A stretch of 8,767 nt of DNA from NCBI GenBank assembly GCA_900546835.1, contig UREH01000100.1, forward strand, positions 1 through 8,767, in the 5' to 3' direction. A model generated the notes under the pieces. That model searched no databases and was not told the origin of the DNA. It saw only the letters and a program-made list of their open reading frames with translations. A program made the translations under genes and the position numbers. Position 1 is the stretch's first letter. Each line of letters begins with the position of its first letter. Source of the DNA: an uncultured Porphyromonadaceae bacterium. Its GTDB lineage: Bacteria > Bacteroidota > Bacteroidia > Bacteroidales > Muribaculaceae. This document shows, one piece after another, positions 1-5,478 of the stretch.

Positions 1-6
1 CGGGCA

Positions 7-69
7 TCACGACTGACGAGAAAGGCAAAAATGGCCAAAATATGCGATGAGTTTACTCCTATTAATCAT
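7..69 (-). CDS. Possible 20-codon leader ORF after the BlaI-type gene
   Basis: This short frame begins with ATG at 67-69, 47 bases after the repressor stop, and ends with TGA at 7-9. A purine-rich AAGAAGG lies four bases before the ATG, which is a better ribosome site than most genes here have. Its stop overlaps another ATG (5-7) as TGATG, the arrangement seen in translational coupling. The peptide begins MINRSKLIAYF and matches no family I know. It could be a leader or coupling peptide for the next gene in the repressor operon, or chance. The other two frames are also open at the edge: one from TTG at 36-38, the other from the ATG at 5-7. The true start of the downstream gene therefore cannot be decided from this window. 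Confidence 0.2.
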   Translation of the reverse strand: MINRSKLIAYFGHFCLSRQS

Positions 70-116
70 AATACCTTCTTACGTTTGGAAATTAACAGAT
101 ATTATTAAACACCCTC

Positions 117-509
117 TTATTGTTTCGACGGTTTTCTTCCCTCCATGAGGTCGATAATCTCACGAAGTTCGTCAATGGAGATCTTCTCCTCCTTCACCAG
201 TGCGGAGACAGCGCTCGCGTAGCTGTTGTTGAAATAGCTTTTCACCACCTCAGCAAGCGAGTGCTCGCGGAAATCGGCTATGTCGGCCACGGCATAATAA
301 CGGTGAGAGCCTCCCACCACTTCATGTGCCACAAAACCCTTGTCCTCAAGGATGCGCACAGTGGTCGAAACGGTATTGAAATGCGGGCGCGGATCGGGAT
401 AGCGCTCAAGCATTTCCCTGACATACAGAGGGCCGTCGGTCCAGAGCATCGTCATTATCTCACGTTCTTTCTCGGTCAGCTTCTTTGTGCCTGTCTGCTT
501 ACGGTTCAT
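117..509 (-). CDS. BlaI/MecI/CopY-family transcriptional repressor
   Basis: A 130-residue DNA-binding repressor, close to the family's usual 120-130 residues. The winged helix-turn-helix covers about residues 10-75. It starts with LTEKEREIMTMLW, and the recognition-helix segment with NTVSTTVRILEDKGFV lies at about 45-60, followed by a wing with GGSHRYY. The C-terminal part (about 80-125, with SYFNNSYASAVSALVKEEK) fits the helical dimerisation domain. Family members bind palindromes as dimers and are commonly released when a BlaR1/MecR1-type membrane protease cleaves them. In Bacteroidetes the partner is usually an M56-family protein encoded next door; here that position runs off the left edge, so the partner and signal are not visible. 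The ATG at 507-509 sits just after two palindromes that overlap the gene's own promoter, so autorepression is likely. A beta-lactam link is not shown, because many family members control other stress or metal responses. Confidence 0.93.
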   Translation of the reverse strand: MNRKQTGTKKLTEKEREIMTMLWTDGPLYVREMLERYPDPRPHFNTVSTTVRILEDKGFVAHEVVGGSHRYYAVADIADFREHSLAEVVKSYFNNSYASAVSALVKEEKISIDELREIIDLMEGRKPSKQ

Positions 510-512
510 CTC

Positions 513-528
513 AACTAATTTTTTAGTT
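513..528. promoter_or_regulatory. Operator-like palindrome 1 of the BlaI-type gene
   Basis: A 16-bp site with perfect arms AACTAA and TTAGTT around TTTT. It lies between the predicted transcription start (about 529) and the repressor ATG, so a bound dimer would block early elongation or initiation. It matches the second copy at 545-560 in both arms. The role as a BlaI-type operator is inferred from position and symmetry. Confidence 0.7.
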
Positions 529-535
529 TATACAG

Positions 536-566
536 CAAATGTAGAACTAAATTTTTAGTTAGCAAA
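536..566 (-). promoter_or_regulatory. Promoter of the BlaI-type repressor gene
   Basis: Read on the minus strand, TTTG (563-566) is followed after exactly 19 bases by TAcaTTTG (536-543). This matches the Bacteroidetes primary sigma-factor pattern TTTG-N19-21-TAnnTTTG at every fixed position. The expected start near 529 gives a leader of about 20 bases with no strong Shine-Dalgarno sequence. Confidence 0.8.
545..560. promoter_or_regulatory. Operator-like palindrome 2 of the BlaI-type gene
   Basis: The second 16-bp copy has arms AACTAA and TTAGTT around ATTT. It fills most of the spacer between the -33 and -7 elements, so repressor binding would exclude RNA polymerase. Its centre is 32 bp from the centre of the first copy, about three helical turns, which puts both sites on one face of the DNA. 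Confidence 0.72.
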
Positions 567-649
567 GAATAAACAAGAAAATGAGCTGAAAAACGGCGAA
601 TTTAACTTTTTTACATTTTGGAGTGCCAGAAATTTGCCCAACGCACATC

Positions 650-657
650 TAACTTTG
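650..657 (+). promoter_or_regulatory. -7 promoter element for the 100-residue gene
   Basis: TAacTTTG matches the Bacteroidetes -7 consensus TAnnTTTG exactly and lies about 70 bases before the ATG at 726. The full 11-mer TAACTTTGCAG (650-660) recurs exactly in the transporter promoter on the other strand. No good -33 TTTG stands at 19-21 bases; the TTTG at 633-636 is only 13 bases away. The position supports the plus-strand frame as the real gene. Confidence 0.55.
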
Positions 658-661
658 CAGT

Positions 662-696
662 GTAGAATCAATTAAAGGTTCACTCCCTTTCTCTAC
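662..696 (+). promoter_or_regulatory. Possible stem-loop in the 5' leader of the small gene
   Basis: Two nested 5-bp pairings lie at the start of the predicted transcript: GTAGA (662-666) with TCTAC (692-696), and AAAGG (674-678) with CCTTT (686-690) around a 7-base loop. The outer and inner stems are separated by an uneven internal loop (7 against 1). This could shape translation or RNA stability, but both stems are short and chance is a fair alternative. Confidence 0.25.
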
Positions 697-725
697 CCGA
701 GTAATTACAACCAAATCTCTCTGAT

Positions 726-1028
726 ATGTATACTGCAAATCTTTTCACGCTCAACGAAATTCCGACTCTTGCCAACGTTCCGGCGATTGCAACAGCCACA
801 TACGCAATGGATGCCACCGACCGCATTTTCGTGTCTGTAAACAAATATGGACGCGAAATCGCGTCCATACAGTTGTCTGGTTTCAAAAATATAGAGGATG
901 CCGTGGCCGCCACTGCCAGAAGATTCGCATCGGCAGGAGGGCTACTCACACTCAGGCTACGCAATCCGCGCTACGGATGGCTTGCGAAGCGCACAATACG
1001 CGTGGCCACCGTTCCCGCATCGGCATAA
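726..1028 (+). CDS. Small conserved-looking protein of unknown function
   Basis: A 100-residue protein that I do not recognise. It has no signal peptide and no obvious membrane segment, so it is probably cytoplasmic. The first 30 residues are alanine/threonine-rich and mildly hydrophobic. The middle (DRIFVSVNKYGREIASIQLSGF) reads like a beta hairpin, then a helix (IEDAVAATARRFAS), then a basic strand-rich tail (LLTLRLRNPRYGWLAKRTIRV). That pattern suggests a small alpha/beta fold, and the basic end could bind nucleic acid, but this is speculation. The ATG at 726 is preceded by a matching -7 promoter element and a leader of about 60 bases; no Shine-Dalgarno sequence is seen, which is normal here. 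A perfect 24-base palindrome lies within codons 41-48. The gene ends 26 bases from the convergent transporter stop. The opposite-strand frame at 680-964 is less plausible. Confidence 0.6.
   Translation: MYTANLFTLNEIPTLANVPAIATATYAMDATDRIFVSVNKYGREIASIQLSGFKNIEDAVAATARRFASAGGLLTLRLRNPRYGWLAKRTIRVATVPASA
846..869. repeat. Perfect inverted repeat (10-bp arms, 4-base loop) inside the small gene
   Basis: The arms TATGGACGCG (846-855) and CGCGTCCATA (860-869) are exact reverse complements around AAAT. As RNA this would form a stable GC-rich hairpin within codons 41-48 of the small gene. No T-run follows on either strand, so it does not look like a simple intrinsic terminator. It could be an mRNA structure, a protein-binding site, or chance. 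Confidence 0.85.
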
Positions 1029-1054
1029 TCACGGGCAATCCTCGTGGGGCGACC

Positions 1055-2716
1055 TTAGGCGAACAGAAGAATCAGCGCCTGAGCCGCAACCACGCGAAGG
1101 AACATGGTGAGCGGGTAGACAGTTGAATAGCTTACAGCCGGGGCGTCGCTGCCGGTTGAGTTGTTGGAATAGGCGAGAGCGGGGGGATCGGTGTATCCGC
1201 CCGACATCATACCCATGATGGTCAGGAAGTTAATCTTATATACACCGCGGGCGATAGCGCCGACAACCATCAGCGGAACGAACGTGATGATGAAGCCCCA
1301 GATTACCCACCACATGCCCTGGTAGTTGAACACGGTCTCGGCAAATCCCTTGCCGGCCCCGATACCCACGGCGGCAAGGAACATACAGATACCCAGCTCG
1401 CGAAGCATCAGCGATGCCGACGATGAGGTGTAGGTCACGAGTTTCACCTTATAGCCGAAGCGGCTCAGAAGAATGGCTACTACGAGCGGTCCGCCGGCCA
1501 ATCCGAGTTTCATGCCGAACCCAACGTTGATCGAGCCGAGAATTATACCGAACATGATACCTACGAATATGGTCACCAGGTTAGGCTGGTTGAGGCGCTT
1601 CATCGAGTTGCCCAGCTTAGAGGCGAGGCGGTCGATATCGTTGAGGTCGCCCACCACGGTGATGCGATCGCCCATCTGCAGGCGGAAGCCCGGCGAAGCG
1701 AGAAGATCCACACCGGCACGGTTGATTCGCGTGCAGTTTACGTTGTAACCCTTGTGGAGGCGGAGCGCCCCGAGAGCCACACCGTTGTATTCCGAACACG
1801 TAACGAGAATGCGGCGGGAAACTACGCTTGCGGGGGCCACCTCATCCCATTTGTCGTTGTCCATCTCGATAGGACGGCCGAGCACGGCGTCGAAGCTGTG
1901 CTGGTCCTCGGCCGACATTACCACGAAAAGCTTGTCGCCAACATGGATTTCTGTGCTCGATTTGGGGATGATGACCTTGCCGTCGGCTCCCATGAGTCGT
2001 GAAACCACAAACTCGCAATGGATAATGCTGTGGAGGCGCAGCAGAGTAGTGCCGTCGATAAGCTTGTTGGTAACCTCGTAGGATACGAGGTGGGGCTTGC
2101 TCTGCCCCTCCTCCTGCTCGCGGTTGATATCCTCAATCTCCTTGTCGACTTTCACGCGGAAGATTGCCTTGAGAAGAAGTATCGAGGTGATGATGCCGAG
2201 CACTCCGAGCGGATAGGCGGCGGCATAACCCATCGACATGGTGTTCACCGCCGTTATGTCGGCGGCAGCCTGCTGGGCCGCGGCGAGACCGGGAGTATTG
2301 GTCACCGCACCCGACATTACACCCACAAGAGCCTGGATCGAGGTAGTCCCGTCGATATAATATATTGAGATTACGATTGCCACATTGAGCAGAATCATCA
2401 GCACGGCCAGCATGTTGAGCCTCACACCGCCCTTCTTGAACGACGAGAAGAAACCGGGGCCGACCTGCAGGCCTATGGCGAAGATGAAGAGAATCAGGCC
2501 AAATTCGCGCACGAACTTCAGAACACCCGGATCCACCTCATAGCCGAAATGGCCCATAAGGATACCGACGAACAGCACGAAAGTCACACCAAGCGAAACT
2601 CCGAAAAATTTGATTTTTCCCAAATAGATACCCAATGCTATCACGAACGACAGCAGCACAAGGGTTGAGGCCAACGAAGTCTGGCCGGGCCATAACAACT
2701 CCTGAAGAAATTTCAT
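1055..2716 (-). CDS. AspT/YidE-type transporter with two TrkA-C domains
   Basis: A 553-residue inner-membrane protein of the aspartate:alanine exchanger (AAE) family, near the family's usual length. Two related membrane halves (about 14-183 and 380-550) flank two soluble TrkA-C/RCK-C domains (about 208-282 and 295-372), which in related proteins bind regulatory ligands. The halves show clear internal duplication: GVMSGAVTNTPGLAAA (132-147) matches GMMSGGYTDPPALAYS (502-517), FGLILFIFAIGLQVGPGF (72-89) matches the segment at 440-458, and a YPL motif follows each. The substrate is unknown; characterised relatives exchange aspartate/alanine or succinate-type acids, but YidE/YbjL-like members with central TrkA-C domains are mostly uncharacterised. 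The ATG at 2714-2716 follows its own promoter about 60 bases upstream. The GH2 gene 135 bases upstream is on the same strand, so readthrough is possible but not needed for expression. Confidence 0.93.
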   Translation of the reverse strand: MKFLQELLWPGQTSLASTLVLLSFVIALGIYLGKIKFFGVSLGVTFVLFVGILMGHFGYEVDPGVLKFVREFGLILFIFAIGLQVGPGFFSSFKKGGVRLNMLAVLMILLNVAIVISIYYIDGTTSIQALVGVMSGAVTNTPGLAAAQQAAADITAVNTMSMGYAAAYPLGVLGIITSILLLKAIFRVKVDKEIEDINREQEEGQSKPHLVSYEVTNKLIDGTTLLRLHSIIHCEFVVSRLMGADGKVIIPKSSTEIHVGDKLFVVMSAEDQHSFDAVLGRPIEMDNDKWDEVAPASVVSRRILVTCSEYNGVALGALRLHKGYNVNCTRINRAGVDLLASPGFRLQMGDRITVVGDLNDIDRLASKLGNSMKRLNQPNLVTIFVGIMFGIILGSINVGFGMKLGLAGGPLVVAILLSRFGYKVKLVTYTSSSASLMLRELGICMFLAAVGIGAGKGFAETVFNYQGMWWVIWGFIITFVPLMVVGAIARGVYKINFLTIMGMMSGGYTDPPALAYSNNSTGSDAPAVSYSTVYPLTMFLRVVAAQALILLFA

Positions 2717-2781
2717 AAAAGCTCTTTTATCTTAAATTGCTGATTTTGTGACCAATAAGTCACTGCATGTCTTTTCGACTG

Positions 2782-2814
2782 CAAAGTTAAGGATTTTTAG
2801 CGTAATAACCGAAA
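2782..2814 (-). promoter_or_regulatory. Promoter of the AspT/YidE-type transporter
   Basis: On the minus strand, TAacTTTG (2782-2789) is an exact -7 match, and TTTC (2811-2814), three of four matches to the -33 TTTG, lies 21 bases upstream. The core 11-mer TAACTTTGCAG is identical to that before the 100-residue gene. The start should fall near 2775, giving a leader of about 60 bases. Confidence 0.7.
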
Positions 2815-2851
2815 TCCTCAGGCGCGGGAGTTGCAAACATCCGGCAAAAAA

Positions 2852-5290
2852 TCAGAATTCCGCCGGCTGAAGCAGCGGGGAAGAGAAGTTTATTCGCGGC
2901 ATGGCTGCATCCGCCACCTCGGGAAGAGCGAAATACGCTACAACGGTTCCGCGATATGCGCGCTCGCGAGAGTCGCGGTGGGATGTCATGTCGGAATTGT
3001 CGCCGTTTTCCATACCGAGCAGCCGGAAGCTGCTCTGCGGGGCGTCAGGCCGACGACGGCGTCGGGGCCCCTCCCCTATTGTGCAGGTTATCTCGTTGTC
3101 GGCGAGTCGCACAAGGCGCCCCTGCTCATCAACTACCTCGACCAGCACCTGAAGCACACCGTCGCGGCGGTCAAGCTCTGTGGCGCGCAATGCATATGGA
3201 CGCCCGGTTGTAGCAACCGTGTCGGAAGCAGTCGCTTTGCCTGCCGAATCAAAGGCCTCGACAGTCAGGACGCCGGGTTCGTAGGGCACTTCCCAAGTAA
3301 TCAAGCCTATGGAATCGGCATATGCCTTCCGGCCGAGGCTCCGGCCGTTCAGGCGCAGCTCGGCCTCTCCGCCGTTTGTGTAGCAAACCACCACCGTGGT
3401 GTCGCCAGGATTGTAGTTCCATACGTCGGGGGCGCTGTAGTCGGCCCATCGACCCCATTCGGCAGGAAATTTCGGATGGGTGCCCAGTTTGGCTACCGGC
3501 TCCGACGACCAGAGCGAGCGGCGGAAGCCGGCCATCGGTTTCGGCAGATTGTCGAAGCCGAGCAGCCCTGTGCCGAGGCCGCGCGAGGGCCAGCGGCCCG
3601 ACTCGCCGAGATAGTCGGCGCCCGTCCAGAGAAACTGGCCGAATATATACGGATTCCGGCTGACCGCCAGCCAGGCGTCGTAGCCGTGACCGTTTTCCGA
3701 GCCGTAAATCACACGGTCGGGATAAGCGGCGTGGTCCTCGGCATAGCGTCCTTCAGTATAGTTGTAGCCAACCACGTCGACAGTCTGCGGGTAGGCAGTC
3801 TGGTTGGACATAACCACACCGGCCAGCGCACCGGTTACGGGACGGGACGTATCCACCTCCCTGATATCGGCAGCGATGCGCCCGGCAATCTCGCCGATAC
3901 GCTCGGCTCGCGGTGCATCGGGGTTGTAGCCGCCATACATAGGCTGGCCGATTGCGGAATTCTTGCCGTCGAGCACAGGATGGCTGTAGGGGTCGTTGGG
4001 ATAGTCCACCTCATTGCCCACGCTCCAGAGAAATACCGAGGGATGGTTGCGGTCGCGTCGCACCATATCGCTGACATCGCGGTCGATCCACTCCTCGAAA
4101 AAGTCGTAGCTTCCCTCGAACTTCGGTGTACCGGTGTTCCATCCCGACACCCATTTGCGTTTGGGATACTCCCACTCGTCGCTCCCTTCGTCCATCACCA
4201 GCAGCCCGAGTTCGTCGCAAAGGTCGTAGACCACGGGAGCCTGCGGGTTGTGGCTCATGCGGATGGCGTTGACGCCCAATTTCTTGAGATTTTCAAGCCG
4301 GGTGCGCCAGAGAGCCTTTGGCACAGCTGCGCCGAAACCGCCCATATCGTGGTGAAGACATACGCCCTTCACCTTCACATTTCGGCCGTTGAGAGTGAAA
4401 CCGCTGTCGGCGCTGAACTCCAGGCTACGCACACCAAGCGGCACCTCGGCTGAATCCACCTCACGGCCGTCTTTCAGCAGCGTAGCGCGAAGAGAATATA
4501 AATATGGCGAGTCGATATCCCAGCGGTGAGGGTTGCGCAATTTCATGCGTATCAGCTCCGTTTCTCCTGCCTTCACGCCCTTGCGGGCGGAAGCGGCCAC
4601 CTTGCCGTCGGCGTCGATGATTTCAATGAGAGCCGACAGGCGCCCCTGCCGCGGAGACTCGTCGAGGGCGCGGACGTCTACGGTGATGTCAGCCGATCGG
4701 TCGGTGATGCGGTCGGCGCGCCAGCCGATACCCCAAAGGTCGAAGCGAGTCTCGGAGGCCGACACGAGCCAAACATCGCGATATATGCCGGAACCGGTAT
4801 ACCAGCGCGAGTCGGCCTCGCGCGAATGGTCCACACGCACAGCAAGCGTGTTGGGCTCTCCTGCCGGACGCAGCCAGGGGGTCATGTTGTAAGCGAACGA
4901 CACATAGCCGTTGGGCCGGCGGCCAAGCAAGTGGCCGTTGAGATATACCTCACTGCGGTTGTAAATCCCCTCGAAATAGATGAAATGACGCTCGGCGCCG
5001 TCGTCGGGTGTAAGGAAAGTCTTTCTATACCACCCGATTCCGCCGGGGTAATAGCCGGTACAGCTGTTGAGCGTAGGGGCAGGCAGCATCTCGATACTCC
5101 AGTCGTGAGGAAGCGAAAGCTGTCGCCACGTGGAGTCCGGATATTCCGGAAGCGACATCGCCGCCGAATCAGCGGGCATGAAGCGCCAGCCATCGTTGAA
5201 GCCGACGGCGTTCCCGAACGAGGTATTGCATAGGGCAGACGGAATGGCCGGCGACACAAGCGCCAGAGCCAAAAGGAATATTTTTTTCAC
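2852..5290 (-). CDS. Secreted GH2 beta-glycosidase (beta-galactosidase-like)
   Basis: An 812-residue exported glycoside hydrolase family 2 enzyme, most likely a beta-galactosidase or related exo-beta-glycosidase. Residues 1-21 form a signal peptide (KK, then a hydrophobic core). Next come the jelly-roll sugar-binding domain (about 30-175, with GWYRKTF and GSGIYRDVWL), an Ig-like domain (about 182-288), the TIM barrel (about 290-590), a DUF4982-like domain (about 618-690) and a C-terminal Ig-like domain (about 698-790, with LLGMENGD). Expected catalytic residues are present: acid/base E427 in LWSVGNEVDY and nucleophile E532 in VIYGSENGHG. The start is GTG at 5288-5290; no in-frame ATG lies nearby, and GTG places the signal peptide exactly. 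A run of five arginines (743-747) sits in the last domain. It is divergent from the GH43 gene, suggesting a shared glycan target. Exact substrate is not determinable here; beta-glucuronidase is an alternative. Confidence 0.92.
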   Translation of the reverse strand: MKKIFLLALALVSPAIPSALCNTSFGNAVGFNDGWRFMPADSAAMSLPEYPDSTWRQLSLPHDWSIEMLPAPTLNSCTGYYPGGIGWYRKTFLTPDDGAERHFIYFEGIYNRSEVYLNGHLLGRRPNGYVSFAYNMTPWLRPAGEPNTLAVRVDHSREADSRWYTGSGIYRDVWLVSASETRFDLWGIGWRADRITDRSADITVDVRALDESPRQGRLSALIEIIDADGKVAASARKGVKAGETELIRMKLRNPHRWDIDSPYLYSLRATLLKDGREVDSAEVPLGVRSLEFSADSGFTLNGRNVKVKGVCLHHDMGGFGAAVPKALWRTRLENLKKLGVNAIRMSHNPQAPVVYDLCDELGLLVMDEGSDEWEYPKRKWVSGWNTGTPKFEGSYDFFEEWIDRDVSDMVRRDRNHPSVFLWSVGNEVDYPNDPYSHPVLDGKNSAIGQPMYGGYNPDAPRAERIGEIAGRIAADIREVDTSRPVTGALAGVVMSNQTAYPQTVDVVGYNYTEGRYAEDHAAYPDRVIYGSENGHGYDAWLAVSRNPYIFGQFLWTGADYLGESGRWPSRGLGTGLLGFDNLPKPMAGFRRSLWSSEPVAKLGTHPKFPAEWGRWADYSAPDVWNYNPGDTTVVVCYTNGGEAELRLNGRSLGRKAYADSIGLITWEVPYEPGVLTVEAFDSAGKATASDTVATTGRPYALRATELDRRDGVLQVLVEVVDEQGRLVRLADNEITCTIGEGPRRRRRPDAPQSSFRLLGMENGDNSDMTSHRDSRERAYRGTVVAYFALPEVADAAMPRINFSSPLLQPAEF

Positions 5291-5339
5291 GGCAAGAAAG
5301 GCATATGCAGAAGAAAGGGCACCGGGCCATCCCGGCGGC

Positions 5340-5347
5340 TATATTTG
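5340..5347 (+). promoter_or_regulatory. Alternative plus-strand -7 element upstream of GH43
   Basis: TATATTTG matches TAnnTTTG and directly abuts the oppositely oriented GH2 element at 5348-5355. It is farther from the GH43 ATG than the copy at 5379-5386, so it would give a leader of about 125 bases. It may be a second start or chance in an AT-rich stretch. Confidence 0.25.
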
Positions 5348-5355
5348 CAAAGGTA
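5348..5355 (-). promoter_or_regulatory. -7 promoter element of the GH2 gene
   Basis: Read on the minus strand this is TAccTTTG, an exact -7 match, in the 11-mer ACTACCTTTGC that recurs exactly in the ung promoter. No TTTG is seen at the -33 position, where the DNA instead overlaps the GH43 -7 element, so an activator may be needed. The leader would be about 50 bases. Confidence 0.6.
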
Positions 5356-5366
5356 GTAAAAATAAG

Positions 5367-5378
5367 CGGATTTTTCCG
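5367..5378. promoter_or_regulatory. Short palindrome between the divergent GH2 and GH43 promoters
   Basis: CGGA and TCCG arms flank TTTT, and the 12-bp site lies in the gap between the two opposed -7 elements. A regulator bound here would contact both promoters, so it is a candidate shared operator. It is short, and no regulator gene lies beside it, so the assignment is tentative. Confidence 0.3.
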
Positions 5379-5386
5379 TATATTTG
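5379..5386 (+). promoter_or_regulatory. -7 promoter element of the GH43 gene
   Basis: TAtaTTTG matches the consensus exactly. The start should fall near 5393, giving a leader of about 85 bases before the ATG at 5479. There is no TTTG at 19-21 bases upstream, as for the GH2 promoter on the other side. Confidence 0.5.
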
Positions 5387-5478
5387 CGCCATAGCCTCCG
5401 GATGCAGCCGAGACATGCGGTGAGACCTCTACTATTGCCAATTGAATAAGAATATTATTAACCTGCTATAAACCAACC

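Noticed and set aside
1..60. M56/BlaR1 protease N-terminus in the left-edge frame containing LVSRDA
   Set aside because: The text loosely recalls the SRET/SRDT segment after the first helix of M56 proteins, but the frame has only about eight residues between TTG and that point, and a stop lies upstream, so it cannot be supported.
633..636. TTTG as the -33 element of the small gene's promoter
   Set aside because: Only 13 bases separate it from the -7 element; the consensus needs about 19-21.
680..964. 94-residue minus-strand frame overlapping the small plus-strand gene
   Set aside because: It has no minus-strand promoter core beside it, and its serine/alanine-rich sequence looks less ordered than the plus-strand product, which has a matching -7 element.
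898..1110. 70-residue plus-strand frame running past the small gene into the transporter
   Set aside because: It overlaps two better genes in other frames and has a low-complexity, Pro/His/Arg-rich composition.
2831..4453. 540-residue open frame on the plus strand opposite the GH2 gene
   Set aside because: It is antisense to a gene with intact catalytic motifs, has no recognisable domain, and is explained by G+C-rich third positions that suppress stops on the opposite strand.
5228..5290. Lipoprotein signal in the GH2 enzyme (cysteine at residue 21)
   Set aside because: The sequence before the cysteine is SAL, and the -1 leucine does not fit a lipobox, so an ordinary signal peptidase I site is more likely.
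5302..5304. Upstream ATG as the GH2 start
   Set aside because: It is out of frame with the signal peptide and meets a stop after five codons, so the GTG at 5288-5290 is preferred.
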